Below, in pieces: positions 25,691 through 36,171 of a DNA stretch of 64,000 bases (its first letter is position 1; each line of letters starts with the position of its first letter). The notes below the pieces were generated by a model, which was not told the DNA's origin, made no database searches, and was given only the letters and a program-made list of their open reading frames with translations. The position numbers and the translations under genes are program-made. This DNA comes from Dokdonella fugitiva (lineage in GTDB: Bacteria > Pseudomonadota > Gammaproteobacteria > Xanthomonadales > Rhodanobacteraceae): contig NZ_JACGXL010000002.1 of NCBI RefSeq assembly GCF_014138265.1, forward strand, positions 186,001 through 250,000. The letters run 5' to 3'.

Positions 25691-28011
25691 GCACGCGGAC
25701 CGCGCGGCGGCGGCGGCGCGGCGCCGCGCTCGTCCTCGCCGTGCTCGCGGTGCTGCGCAGCGCGCATGCGCAACAGCGCGGCGACGAGGACGTCGACGCG
25801 CTCGATCTCGTGCGCGTCGTCGGCGTCACCCCGGTCACGGGCACCGAGCTGCCGGCGGCGAAACTGCCGTACGACGTGCAGTCGGCCGACGACGTCGCGC
25901 TCGCGCGCGCGCACGTGTCCAGCATCGGCGACTACCTCGATCGCCACCTCGCCGGCGTCAGCGTCAACGCCGCGCAGAACAACCCGCTGCAGCCGGACCT
26001 GCAGTTCCGCGGCTACACCGCGACACCGCTGCTCGGCGGCTCGCAAGGCCTGTCGGTCTATCTCGACGGCGTGCGCGTCAACGAAGTGTTCGGCGACACG
26101 GTCAACTGGGACCTCGTGCCCGACGCCGCGATCGAGCGCATGAGCCTGCTCGCCGGCGCGAACCCGATCTTCGGCCTCAACACGCTCGGCGGTGCGATCT
26201 CGATCCGCACGAAGAGCGGCTTCAGCGATCCGGGCACGCGCTTCGAATTCCAGGGCGGCTCGTTCGGACGCAGCGACGCGACGTTCGAGACCGCCGGCAA
26301 CGCGGGCGCATGGGGCTGGTACCTCATGGGCCGCCGCTTCGACGAGGACGGCTGGCGCGATGCGTCGCCATCGAACGCGAAGAACCTCTACGGCACGCTG
26401 TCGTGGCGCGACGACGACGCTTCGCTCGACCTGCACCTCGGCCACGGCGACACCGAGCTGATCGGCAACGGGCCCGCCCCCGCGCAGCTGCTCGCAGAAC
26501 GCTGGCAAGGCGTCTTCACCGCGCCCGACCAGACCGCCAACCGCATGGACCTCGCGAGCGCGGAAGGCTCGCTCGCGCTCTCCGCGCACGCGAAACTTTC
26601 GTTCACGCTGTTCCGCCGCGACGTGGCGACCCGTTCGTACAACGGCGACGGCAGCGACTTCCAGGCGTGCGCCGGCGACGACGCGATCCTCTGCGACGAC
26701 GACGGCGAGGTCGTGCGCGACCAGCACGGCGATCCGCTGCCGTCGACGTTCGACGCGATCAACAACCTCAGCCGGCGTCGCCAGCGCAGCAACGGCGGCA
26801 CCGTGCAGTTCGCGTTCGACGCGCCGCTCGCCGGGCGCGACAACCAGCTCGTGGTCGGCCTCGACGTCGACGACGGCCGCCTGCGCTTCGATTCCGCGGT
26901 CGAAGCCGCCGTGCTCGACGCCGCGCGCCACACCTCGGCCGATTCGGGGCTCTTCATCCCGGTCGACGCGCTCGCGGTGCGCAGCCGCACGCGCAGCGTC
27001 GGCCTCTACGCGACCGACACGCTCTCGCTGACGGAGCGGCTCGCGCTGACCCTGTCCGCACGCGGCAACCGCACGCGCACGACGATTTACGACCCCACCG
27101 GCGAGAACCCCGACCTCGACGGTCGCCACGCGTTTTCGCGCGCGAATCCCGCCGCGGGTTTCACCTGGCGCTGGAACGACGCGTTGAACGCGTACGCGGG
27201 CTACAGCGAATCGACGCGCGCGCCGACGCCGGTCGAACTCACCTGCGCGGACGAGGACGCGCCGTGCAAGCTGCCGAATCAGTTCCTAAGCGATCCGCCG
27301 CTGAAGCAGGTCGTCGCGAAAGGCTGGGAAGCCGGCCTGCGCGGTGCGCTCGCGGAAGACGCGCGCGGCGACCGCATCGACTGGCGCGTCGGCCTGTTCC
27401 GCACGACCAATACCGACGACATCCTGTTCCAGTCGACCGGCGGCACGCAGTCGAACGAAGGCTTCTTCGCGAACGTCGGCGACACGCGCCGGCAGGGCCT
27501 GCAGGCGGGCCTGTCCGGCCGCTCGTTCGATCAGCGCCTCGACTGGTACGCGAACGCGACCTGGCTCGACGCGACCTATCGCAGCGGCTTCGCCGAGCAC
27601 AGCGCGAACCATCCTGACGCCGGCGCCGACGGCCTGATCGTCGTGCAGCGCGGCGACCGCATCCCCGGCCTGCCGCGCCGGAGCGTGAAGATCGGTGCCG
27701 ACGTCGCGCTGACGCGCGGGATTTCCGTCGGCGGCGACGTCGTCGCGAACGACGGCCAGACCCTGCGCGGCGACGAAGCGAACCTGCTGCCGCGGACCGG
27801 CGGCTGGGCGGTCGTGAACCTGCGCGCGAGCTGGAGCGTGAGCGCGCACGCGAGCGTGTTCGCGCGCGTCGACAACGTGTTCGACCGTCGTTACGCCACG
27901 TTCGGCACGCTCGGCGACGCCGGCGCGATCCTGCCCGGCTTCGACGATCCGCGCTTCCTCGGCCCGGCACCGCCGCGTGGAGCGTGGGTCGGTTTCCGGC
28001 TTTCAATGTGA
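25687..28011 (+). CDS. TonB-dependent outer-membrane receptor (TTG start)
   Basis: The TTG at 25687 overlaps the gfa stop (TTGA) and is the only start that yields a proper signal peptide: Arg-rich n-region, [17 protein letters not shown], cleavage before QQRGDE. This gives 774 residues. The plug domain is clear ([61 protein letters not shown]), and the barrel ends in [13 protein letters not shown] and a terminal aromatic-rich WVGFRLSM. The substrate cannot be read from sequence. Linkage to cytochrome c, adhC and gfa makes a metal or cofactor for alcohol oxidation (for example a lanthanide chelate or PQQ) a hypothesis only. Confidence 0.88.
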   Translation: MSTRTARRRRRGAALVLAVLAVLRSAHAQQRGDEDVDALDLVRVVGVTPVTGTELPAAKLPYDVQSADDVALARAHVSSIGDYLDRHLAGVSVNAAQNNPLQPDLQFRGYTATPLLGGSQGLSVYLDGVRVNEVFGDTVNWDLVPDAAIERMSLLAGANPIFGLNTLGGAISIRTKSGFSDPGTRFEFQGGSFGRSDATFETAGNAGAWGWYLMGRRFDEDGWRDASPSNAKNLYGTLSWRDDDASLDLHLGHGDTELIGNGPAPAQLLAERWQGVFTAPDQTANRMDLASAEGSLALSAHAKLSFTLFRRDVATRSYNGDGSDFQACAGDDAILCDDDGEVVRDQHGDPLPSTFDAINNLSRRRQRSNGGTVQFAFDAPLAGRDNQLVVGLDVDDGRLRFDSAVEAAVLDAARHTSADSGLFIPVDALAVRSRTRSVGLYATDTLSLTERLALTLSARGNRTRTTIYDPTGENPDLDGRHAFSRANPAAGFTWRWNDALNAYAGYSESTRAPTPVELTCADEDAPCKLPNQFLSDPPLKQVVAKGWEAGLRGALAEDARGDRIDWRVGLFRTTNTDDILFQSTGGTQSNEGFFANVGDTRRQGLQAGLSGRSFDQRLDWYANATWLDATYRSGFAEHSANHPDAGADGLIVVQRGDRIPGLPRRSVKIGADVALTRGISVGGDVVANDGQTLRGDEANLLPRTGGWAVVNLRASWSVSAHASVFARVDNVFDRRYATFGTLGDAGAILPGFDDPRFLGPAPPRGAWVGFRLSM

Positions 28012-28046
28012 GCGCGATTGCAAGAGTCCTCGCGCGCGGACGCGCT

Positions 28047-28055
28047 TGCTAGAAT
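28047..28055 (+). promoter_or_regulatory. Extended -10 promoter of tex
   Basis: TTGCTAGAAT contains the extended -10 TGC-TAGAAT, placing transcription start near 28062. The same TGCTAGAAT occurs ahead of tRNA-Thr (33310-33318, minus strand). No good -35 is visible. Confidence 0.5.
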
Positions 28056-28064
28056 CGAACGCGA

Positions 28065-28089
28065 GGCCGCCGCGGCGGCCTTTTCGTTT
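28065..28089 (+). terminator. GC hairpin with T-run between the TonB gene and tex
   Basis: GGCCGCCG-CGGCGGCC (28065-28080) is a perfect palindrome followed by TTTTCGTTT. It is the best intrinsic-terminator-like structure in the window. It lies downstream of the predicted tex promoter, so it either ends the C1 operon or also attenuates tex. Confidence 0.6.
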
Positions 28090-28110
28090 CGACACGGAAT
28101 CGACATCGCA

Positions 28111-30435
<2,325 letters not shown>

Positions 30436-30459
30436 TTCCGGGGGCCTGAAGAGCCGAGA

Positions 30460-30540
30460 TTGAAACACGAAGCACACAGAGCACACGAAGGAAAAGCTCT
30501 CTCGGATTTCCTGCGTTCTCCGTGTGCTCCGTGTTTCAAG
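30460..30540. repeat. 81-bp imperfect inverted repeat (TTGAAACACG family), copy 1
   Basis: The left arm begins TTGAAACACGAAGCACAC and the right arm ends GTGTGCTCCGTGTTTCAA. The arms match over about 35 bases with few differences and could form one long hairpin. A related, more degraded copy is at 43744-43807. The rest of this 248-bp gap contains the downstream gene's promoter and no coding signal. Confidence 0.7.
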
Positions 30541-30647
30541 CGTCGATCGCGCAGAGCGGATCGCGGTGACTCCCTTCGCTGAACGCGTTACCTGAGCGCA
30601 AGCCGAACGGAAATCCGCGACTTCGCTAAGCACGCCGGTCCGCGCCG

Positions 30648-30653
30648 TAGACT
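30648..30653 (+). promoter_or_regulatory. -10 candidate TAGACT for the glycine-zipper lipoprotein
   Basis: TAGACT precedes the ATG at 30684 by 30 bases, with GGGGAG as ribosome-binding sequence between. No convincing -35 is present. Confidence 0.3.
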
Positions 30654-30683
30654 GCGGCGGGGAGTTACCGTCCGGATGACGCC

Positions 30684-31484
30684 ATGAACACGTACACGAT
30701 GCTCAGCAAGATCACGCTCGCCGCGGCGCTCGCCAGCGCGCTCGCCGGATGCGGCGACAAGCCGCCCGCCGCGAACGCGGATGCGAACGCACCCGCCGAC
30801 GCCGCAGCCGCACCAGCGCAGCAACCGTCCGCGCCCGCATCCGGCCAGGGCCTCACTGCGCGCGAGATGATTTCGGCGCCGCGCGGCAGCGTTCCCGCCG
30901 CGCAGGACGCGCGTGGCGATGCCGCGCCGGAAGCCGAAGCGCCGCCGCCCGAGACCGCGCGCGCGAACATGGATGCCGAATCGCCCGCGCCGCGTACGCG
31001 GATCGCCGGTCGCGCCGAGCCGTCCGCACCGCCCGACGACGCCTCGCGCGACGCCGGTGCGCGCTACGCGAACGTGATCAGCGTGCAGCCGGTCAAGCAG
31101 AAGGCGACGCGCGAACGCGAGGAATGCCGCGACGAACGCATCGTGCACAAGCATCGCCCGAAGGACGACCACCAGATCGCCGGCACGGTGATCGGCGCGG
31201 TCGCCGGCGGCGTGATCGGACACCAGGTCGGCGGCGGGCGCGGGCGCGATCTTGCGACGGTCGCCGGCGCGGTCGGCGGCGGCTACGCGGGCAAGAAGAT
31301 CCAGCAGGGCCAGCAGGATCGCGACACGTACACGACGACCGAGCGTCGCTGCCGCACGGTGAAGGAGCCGGTCGCGGACGTCGCCTACGACGTCGTCTAC
31401 GAATACCTCGGCCAGACGCACCAGGTGCGCCTCGACCACGATCCGGGCGAGCGCGTCGAACTTCCGGTGCGCGGCATCGAATAG
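30684..31484 (+). CDS. Glycine-zipper 2TM lipoprotein (SlyB/17-kDa antigen type)
   Basis: A 266-residue lipoprotein with lipobox L-A-G-C and a long Ala/Pro-rich disordered linker (about 25-125). Its C-terminal domain has GTVIGAVAGGVIGHQVGGGRGRDLATVAGAVGGGYAG-like glycine zippers (about 170-205) flanked by paired Cys (REECRDERI; ERRCRTVKEP). The final YDVVYEYLGQTHQVRLDHDPG strand matches envelope-anchoring members of the family. It is probably an outer-membrane lipoprotein that stabilises the envelope. The linker is unusually long for the family. Confidence 0.85.
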   Translation: MNTYTMLSKITLAAALASALAGCGDKPPAANADANAPADAAAAPAQQPSAPASGQGLTAREMISAPRGSVPAAQDARGDAAPEAEAPPPETARANMDAESPAPRTRIAGRAEPSAPPDDASRDAGARYANVISVQPVKQKATREREECRDERIVHKHRPKDDHQIAGTVIGAVAGGVIGHQVGGGRGRDLATVAGAVGGGYAGKKIQQGQQDRDTYTTTERRCRTVKEPVADVAYDVVYEYLGQTHQVRLDHDPGERVELPVRGIE

Positions 31485-31497
31485 CCGATGCGCGCCG

Positions 31498-31513
31498 CCC
31501 GCGTTTTCGCGGG
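31498..31513. terminator. Small tetraloop hairpin between convergent genes
   Basis: CCCGCG-TTTT-CGCGGG is a perfect six-base stem 13 bases after the lipoprotein stop. Together with the REP-like dyad just beyond, it could end transcription from both sides. Confidence 0.4.
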
Positions 31514-31534
31514 AGCGACGGACCCGTCAGATGC

Positions 31535-31581
31535 CGTCATTTCCGCGCAAGCGGGAATCCATCGCTTGCGCGGGAATGACG
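31535..31581. repeat. REP-like palindromic element
   Basis: Two 18-base arms (31535-31552, CGTCATTTCCGCGCAAGC; 31564-31581, GCTTGCGCGGGAATGACG) pair with one mismatch around an 11-base loop. The GCGCAAGCGGGAATCC core resembles dispersed extragenic palindromes of Xanthomonadales. It sits between two convergent genes, the classic REP location. Confidence 0.75.
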
Positions 31582-31621
31582 TGCTCGAGGCGCGCCGTAC
31601 GCGTCGCGGCTGAGCGGTCCG

Positions 31622-32227
31622 TCAGGGCGCGCCGTACTTGACCGAGCAGCCGTACGGCTCCGACGTCGGCGCGCTGACCGCCTTGCCCGCGGCGAGTTCG
31701 GCGAGCGCCTGCGGCACGTACTGCGTCGCCTTCTCGATGTCGTCGGGGTCGGCGCTCTGGATCGAGTCGATGCCGCCCATGTAACGCAGCACGCCGCCAC
31801 CATCGATCACGTAGAGGTGCGGCGTCGTCTTCGCGTCGTACGCGTGGCCGACCCTGCCGTCGCCGTCGATGAGGTACGCGCTCGCCTTGCTGCCGACCTT
31901 GGCGATCCACGCGTTCGCGCCGGCCGCGTCGAAATGGCCCTGCTTGCCCGGCGCGCCGGAATTGACCGTGAGCCAGACCACGCCGTGCGCGGTCGCATCG
32001 CCCTGCTGCTTCTGCAGGTTGCCCGCGCCGTAGTGCTTGCGCACGAACGGGCATTCCGGATTCGACCATTCGAGCACGACCGTCTTGCCGGCATAGTCGG
32101 CGAGCGCGTGCGTCTTGCCGTGACTGTCGATCGCGCTGAACGCGGGCGCGGGTTCGCCGACGACGGGCTTGGCGGACAACGGCGTGGCGACGGTGCAAAG
32201 CAATGCGAACAGGAACATCGGTTTCAT
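31622..32227 (-). CDS. Periplasmic thioredoxin-fold (redoxin) protein
   Basis: A 201-residue protein with signal peptide (MKPMFLFALLCTVATPLSA). The thioredoxin-like fold includes VGEPAPAFSAIDSHGKTHAL, VLEWSNPECPFVRKHYG and the cis-Pro segment KTTPHLYVIDGGG. Only one Cys occupies the active-site turn (E-C-P-F), as in the redoxin subfamily with the CPFVRKHY signature rather than CxxC thioredoxins. A second Cys lies near the C-terminus (YGCSVKYG). It probably has a peroxiredoxin-like or thiol role in the periplasm. Next to the DsbD-N-like gene on the same strand (40-bp gap), so a shared redox function is likely. Confidence 0.85.
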   Translation of the reverse strand: MKPMFLFALLCTVATPLSAKPVVGEPAPAFSAIDSHGKTHALADYAGKTVVLEWSNPECPFVRKHYGAGNLQKQQGDATAHGVVWLTVNSGAPGKQGHFDAAGANAWIAKVGSKASAYLIDGDGRVGHAYDAKTTPHLYVIDGGGVLRYMGGIDSIQSADPDDIEKATQYVPQALAELAAGKAVSAPTSEPYGCSVKYGAP

Positions 32228-32267
32228 CGCGGACTCCCGTGCGGTGGCAGGACAGGGTTTTCGGACC

Positions 32268-33134
32268 TCAGTTCGCGTGCGCGGTTCCGGCGGCCGCGTA
32301 CGGCACGCGCACGTGCCAGCCGCGCGTCGCGACGCCGTCGGTCGTGGTCACGACGAGATCGATCTGCGGCGGCGCTTGCGTGAAGTACTCGCTGCGTGCC
32401 GCCTCGATCACCAGCGCGTCGCCGTCGCGGCGGATCGCCGGCGGCCGATTGTCGACCACCTTGCGCTGCACGACGAACGCATCCAGCGCGACCGACGCCG
32501 GTGGCAGGCCCGCGCCGGCCAGGCGCACGACGATGCGCGCACCGTCGTCGTGCACGCCGCCGCTCCATGCGCTCGCCTGCGGCTGCGCGAGGCGCGCCCG
32601 GGTGAACGCCGCGGTCCAGCGCGCATCCGGACGCGGCAGTTCGCGCGCGACCGGCAGGTCGAGCGCGAGCGTCGCCTTGCCCGGAAGGCATTCCTCGCGG
32701 CAAACGAGCCATTTCACGGTCAGCGCGACGTGCGCGTTCGATCCGACCGTCCCATCGGACGGCACCGTGAGTGCGACCGGGAGCAGCACGTCGCCGTCGT
32801 AGCCGATGTTGTAGAGGCCGCCGACGTCGAAGCGCTTCGGTACCGGCCATGCGACGTCGCCCGCCGCATACCCCGACGGCAGCGACCATGCGAGCTTCGT
32901 CGGCAGGCCCGAGTCACCGGGATTGATCCAGTAGCTGTGCCAGTGCGGCGCATGGCGCAGGCGCACGCCGAGCGAGAGCGAGCGCCCCGGCACGAGCGCC
33001 GCGTGTTCGGCGACGAGCTCGGCCTGCAACGGTTCGGGCGAGGTCTCGGCTGCGGACGCCGCATGCGCAAGCGCGACGAACGCGAGCGCGGTGCCGCAAT
33101 GGAGCGAAAAGGGGAACGCGCACGGATGGCGCAT
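32268..33134 (-). CDS. DsbD alpha-domain-like periplasmic protein
   Basis: From the ATG at 33134, preceded by GAGGAG and followed by a signal peptide (FSLHCGTALAFVALAHAASA), the product is 288 residues. The ATG at 33161 would include the ribosome-binding site in the coding region. It has the beta-sandwich pattern of the DsbD N-terminal or disulfide-bond-corrector domain: HWHSYWINPGDSGLPTKLAW, YNIGYDGDVLLPVALTVPSD, and the paired Cys in KWLVCREECLPG. The membrane and thioredoxin parts of DsbD are absent. It probably exchanges thiols with the neighbouring redoxin; the donor is unknown. Confidence 0.82.
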   Translation of the reverse strand: MRHPCAFPFSLHCGTALAFVALAHAASAAETSPEPLQAELVAEHAALVPGRSLSLGVRLRHAPHWHSYWINPGDSGLPTKLAWSLPSGYAAGDVAWPVPKRFDVGGLYNIGYDGDVLLPVALTVPSDGTVGSNAHVALTVKWLVCREECLPGKATLALDLPVARELPRPDARWTAAFTRARLAQPQASAWSGGVHDDGARIVVRLAGAGLPPASVALDAFVVQRKVVDNRPPAIRRDGDALVIEAARSEYFTQAPPQIDLVVTTTDGVATRGWHVRVPYAAAGTAHAN

Positions 33135-33223
33135 CGGCGTCGGCTCCTCGAATCCGCGCACGGTAGACGATCGCGTGTTAGCGATGCGTAACGTCGCGCG
33201 AAGGTCGCGCCGAAACGAAGGAA

Positions 33224-33299
33224 TGGTGCCGCTTATCCGACTCGAACGGATGACCTACCGCTTACAAGGCGGTTGCTCTACCAACTGAGCTAAAGCGGC
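33224..33299 (-). tRNA. tRNA-Thr (anticodon TGT)
   Basis: Full cloverleaf on the minus strand: acceptor GCCGCTT/AAGCGGC, D-arm GCTC...GAGC, anticodon stem ACCGC/GCGGT with loop CTTGTAA (anticodon TGT, reading ACA), T-arm ATCCG-TTCGAGT-CGGAT, discriminator A and encoded CCA. TGCTAGAAT at 33310-33318 (minus) is a likely extended -10. Confidence 0.97.
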
Positions 33300-33309
33300 A
33301 CGCCGGCGG

Positions 33310-33318
33310 ATTCTAGCA
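33310..33318 (-). promoter_or_regulatory. Extended -10 promoter of tRNA-Thr
   Basis: On the minus strand TGC-TAGAAT ends 11 bases before the mature tRNA 5' end. It is identical to the element ahead of tex. No -35 consensus is visible. Confidence 0.5.
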
Positions 33319-33366
33319 GCATCACCCGGGGCGACCCGGCGGCGCGCCGGAGGCCGCGGCACGCGG

Positions 33367-34026
33367 CTACAGGCAGCGCGTCGGCTCGATGTGCGCCTCG
33401 TGCGCGCCGGCGACGCGGCTCGCGAGGTCGGCCGGTTCGGCGCCGGCGAGCGCGAAGTCGAGCCAGTAGACGGGCAGATCCTCGGTGCGCGTGTTCACCT
33501 TCGGCACGAAACCGAGTGCGGCGATTTCGGCGCGGCGCCGATCGGCATTGCCCTGGTCGCGGAACAGGCCGAGCGAGATCGTGTTCTGCTGGTCGCCCGC
33601 GGTGACGACGTAGTAGTCGTGCACACCCTTGCCGGCGAGCGCGCGCGCGGTCGACAGCGCCTGCTCGCGCGTCGGCATCGCGGGCAGGTAGACCCAGTAG
33701 CCGCGCGTCTGCGTCGCATGCTCCTCGCGCATGCGGATGCGCTTGGTCAGCGGGGTCAGGGTGTTCATCGCGGAGCGCGCGTCGGCCTGGGTCGGGAACG
33801 GGCCGAAGCGGCGGCACTGGTCGTTGGCGAGATCGGCCGGGCTCTCCGGCGCGCTCGCGAGTTCGGCGTGGTCGTCACCGTCGCGCTCGGCGAGCAGTTC
33901 GAGCCGCGGCACGCCGGGATCGGTCGCCGGCGCCGCGTCCACGGCCGGCCGGTTCGCGAACGCGAGCCAGCACGCGCCACCGAGGTTCAGCGCGAGCAGG
34001 AGCATGAACAGGGCGCGGACGAACAT
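33367..34026 (-). CDS. Membrane-anchored SPOR-domain protein
   Basis: A 219-residue protein with an N-terminal membrane helix (FVRALFMLLLALNLGGACWLAF) and a periplasmic part. Its pattern C-R-R-F-GPF...RGYWVYLPAMPTREQA...YYVVTAGDQQNTISLGLFRDQGNADRR fits a SPOR peptidoglycan-binding domain (about 75-175). Two Cys, in NDQCRRFG and at the C-terminal RCL, may pair. It follows birA and coaX in the order usual for Xanthomonadales. Role inferred: cell-wall association, possibly at the septum. Confidence 0.85.
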   Translation of the reverse strand: MFVRALFMLLLALNLGGACWLAFANRPAVDAAPATDPGVPRLELLAERDGDDHAELASAPESPADLANDQCRRFGPFPTQADARSAMNTLTPLTKRIRMREEHATQTRGYWVYLPAMPTREQALSTARALAGKGVHDYYVVTAGDQQNTISLGLFRDQGNADRRRAEIAALGFVPKVNTRTEDLPVYWLDFALAGAEPADLASRVAGAHEAHIEPTRCL

Positions 34027-34141
34027 GGGCAGCGTTCGGGAGGCGGTGATCGACGGATGGATCGACCGATTCTAGTGGACGCATTCCGAATGGGCACGCC
34101 CCGCGTGCCCGCGATCGACGCGTCGCGATCGGCGAAGCCGG

Positions 34142-34903
34142 CTAGCCGTCCGGCGTAGCGCCCGCGGCGGCCTCGCGCGCCCACAGCGCGAGGCCGTGCA
34201 GCACGAGGTCGTGCACGCGCTCGACCGGCGCGAGCAGCGGTTCGAGTTCGTCGGCGCCGCCGCCACCGAGCAGCAGCGGCGGCGACGCCTCGCCCGCGCG
34301 CACGAGGCTCGCGCGGAAGCGCTCGATCGCGCCGGCCGCGGCGTACAGCGAGCCGGTCACGACGGCGTCGGCGGTCGAGCGCGGATACGCCTGCAGCTGG
34401 CCGCCGCGCGCGTCGACGCGTGCGGTGCCCGCGACGATCGCCTGGCGCATCGCCTGCGGGCTCGCGACGATGAGGCCGCCGAGATGGCTGCCGTCCGCGT
34501 CGAGCGCATCGACGGTGAGCGCGGTGCCGGCGCTGACCAGCACCTGCAACCGCGCATCGCGCGCATGCGCGGCAGCGAGCGCGAGGAAGCGGTCGACGCC
34601 GAGGCGCTCCGGCTGGGCGTACGCGTTGCGCACGCCGAGCGCGGCCGCCGGGCTGCGCACGAACTGCGCGCGCAGGCCGAAGCGCTCGCGTACGAACATG
34701 GCGAGCTCCTCCTCGCGCGCGGCCGACACGACGCTCGCGATCCACGCGGCCTCCACCCGCGCGAGGCCGCCCCATTCGCGACGCAGCTCGCCGACGAGCG
34801 AGCCGCCTGCATGCGCGAACACGCCTCCCGGACGCAGGCGTGCGTCGTCGGCGATGCTCGCCCACTTCAGGCGCGTGTTGCCGACGTCGACGAGCAGCTT
34901 CAT
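34142..34903 (-). CDS. coaX: Type III pantothenate kinase
   Basis: A 253-residue protein. It has the N-terminal phosphate-binding motif VDVGNTRLKWA, the PPxR-region equivalent with Asp (RLGVDRFLALAAA), the catalytic-type segment SAGTALTVDALDADGSHLGGLIVAS and VTGSLYAAAGAI. CoaX phosphorylates pantothenate in the first step of coenzyme A synthesis. The ATG at 34903 overlaps the birA stop (ATGA), so the two are translationally coupled. Confidence 0.95.
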   Translation of the reverse strand: MKLLVDVGNTRLKWASIADDARLRPGGVFAHAGGSLVGELRREWGGLARVEAAWIASVVSAAREEELAMFVRERFGLRAQFVRSPAAALGVRNAYAQPERLGVDRFLALAAAHARDARLQVLVSAGTALTVDALDADGSHLGGLIVASPQAMRQAIVAGTARVDARGGQLQAYPRSTADAVVTGSLYAAAGAIERFRASLVRAGEASPPLLLGGGGADELEPLLAPVERVHDLVLHGLALWAREAAAGATPDG

Positions 34904-35904
34904 GCGCGCACCCGCAAGCTCACTTCGCCGGCATCGACGGTCTCCTCGCGACCGCCGAACGCGACGCGCAGCGCACCGCGCGCGTCGATGCCGCGCGCGA
35001 CGCCGTGGCGCCGCTCGGCACCGCGCACGACGTCGACGTCGCGCCCGTGCAATGCATCGTGGCGCGCGTAGGCGTCGGCGAACGCGGCGAAGCCGTGCGT
35101 GGCGAAGCGGTCGAGCGCGGCGACGAGATGGTCGAGCAGGCCCGCGACGACGCGCGTGCGCGACGGCTCGGGCGCGAGCGCGGCGAGGTCGATCGCCGCC
35201 TGGTCGATCATGTCCGCCGCGGCGCCGAGGCGCAGGTTGATGCCGAGACCGATCACCGCATGGCACGGGCCGAGCGCGTCGCCGCCGAGTTCGACGAGGA
35301 TGCCGCCGAGCTTGGCGCCACGCGCGACGAGATCGTTCGGCCACTTGAGCGCGACGCCGTCGATGCCGCACGCGGCGAGCGCGTCGACCGCAGCGACACC
35401 GACCGCGAGGCTGAGTCCGGCGAGCGAGGCCATGCCGGCGTCGAAGCGCTTGAGCAAGGACAACGCGATGCCGCCGCCGGGCGGCGTGTGCCAGCGCCGA
35501 CCGCGGCGACCGCGGCCGGCGGTCTGGATCTCGGCGAGGCAGGCGAGCAGGTCGCGCGGATCGTGCTCGGCGCGGCGCAGCAACTCGCTGCTGGTCGAGT
35601 CGAGCTGCCAGTGCACGGCGAGATCGCCGAGCCGTGTCGCTGGCGCGAGCGTATGGCGCAACGCCGCCTCGTCGAGCAATTCGAGCGGCGCGCCGAGGCG
35701 ATAGCCGCTGCCGGCCTGCGCCTGGATCTCGACGCCGGCTTCGCGCAGGCGCTCGACCTGCTTCCAGACCGCCGCGCGCGATACGCCGAGGCGCTCGGCC
35801 AGCGCACTGCCGGACATCGCACGGTGCGCACCCAGCTCGGCAAGGACCGCGCGGGCACTCGGCTCGGCGGCGGCGGTCGATCGGCTGGGGCGGGGTTCGG
35901 CCAC
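34900..35904 (-). CDS. birA: Bifunctional biotin-[acetyl-CoA-carboxylase] ligase / repressor
   Basis: The GTG at 35904 gives 334 residues and keeps the winged helix (SGSALAERLGVSRAAVWKQVERLREAGVEI); the ATG at 35817 would truncate it. The ligase domain has EIQTAGRGRRGRRW (biotinyl-AMP loop), SLLKRFDAG, KWPNDLVARGAKLGGILVE and a C-terminal SH3-like domain (GRDVDVVRGAERRHGVARGID). It biotinylates the carboxyl carrier protein and may repress biotin genes. First gene of birA-coaX. Confidence 0.94.
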   Translation of the reverse strand: MAEPRPSRSTAAAEPSARAVLAELGAHRAMSGSALAERLGVSRAAVWKQVERLREAGVEIQAQAGSGYRLGAPLELLDEAALRHTLAPATRLGDLAVHWQLDSTSSELLRRAEHDPRDLLACLAEIQTAGRGRRGRRWHTPPGGGIALSLLKRFDAGMASLAGLSLAVGVAAVDALAACGIDGVALKWPNDLVARGAKLGGILVELGGDALGPCHAVIGLGINLRLGAAADMIDQAAIDLAALAPEPSRTRVVAGLLDHLVAALDRFATHGFAAFADAYARHDALHGRDVDVVRGAERRHGVARGIDARGALRVAFGGREETVDAGEVSLRVRA

Positions 35905-35960
35905 GCGAAATGGTCGGAAGCGGGGTGGACCCGCAGTGTAGCCGCGGCCGACGCCGGCGC

Positions 35961-35997
35961 GGACAGCCGGCCGGCGGCGGCGTCCGGCCGGCTGTCC
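35961..35997. promoter_or_regulatory. Perfect 14-bp inverted repeat upstream of the sigma-54 promoter
   Basis: GGACAGCCGGCCGG (35961-35974) and CCGGCCGGCTGTCC (35984-35997) are exact inverted copies separated by 9 bases. The outer GGACA/TGTCC half-sites match the downstream repeats, suggesting one regulator binds all of them. It lies roughly 100-136 bases upstream of the predicted start, the usual zone for sigma-54 enhancer sites. Confidence 0.6.
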
Positions 35998-36026
35998 GCG
36001 GGTGTCCGCCAGTGTCCGACGGACAC
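35993..36026. promoter_or_regulatory. 10-bp phased TGTCCG repeats ending in a palindrome
   Basis: TGTCCG occurs at 35993-35998, 36003-36008 and 36013-36018, exactly 10 bases apart. The last forms the palindrome GTGTCCG-A-CGGACAC (36012-36026). Same-face helical phasing upstream of a -24/-12 promoter is typical of activator binding sites. Confidence 0.6.
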
Positions 36027-36070
36027 CGTCAGCGGCGCTGCGGCCTTGGCGGAGCCGTGCCGAAAGACAC

Positions 36071-36086
36071 TGGCACGGCTCGTGCT
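36071..36086 (+). promoter_or_regulatory. Sigma-54 (-24/-12) promoter
   Basis: TGGCACG-GCTC-GTGCT matches the RpoN consensus TGGCACR-N4-TTGCW at all fixed positions except one, with the invariant GG and GC correctly spaced. Predicted start is near 36097, giving a leader of about 75 bases to the ATG at 36172. The -24 half overlaps a perfect 9-base inverted repeat (AGCCGTGCC at 36053-36061, GGCACGGCT at 36072-36080). Confidence 0.7.
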
Positions 36087-36171
36087 TTCCTGTGGGCAGG
36101 CCGACTGGAGTCGGGATCGGGATCGTGCGAGCATTGCGGCTTCCTCGGCCGCGCCGCCAGGGAACCCTGCC

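Noticed and set aside
30436-30683. Small coding frames in the gap after tex
   Set aside because: All cross the 81-bp inverted repeat and lack ribosome-binding sites or recognisable products.
35992-36021. Possible CRISPR-like short repeats
   Set aside because: Units are 10 bp, contiguous and only three in number; no spacers or cas genes. Better read as a regulator-binding array.
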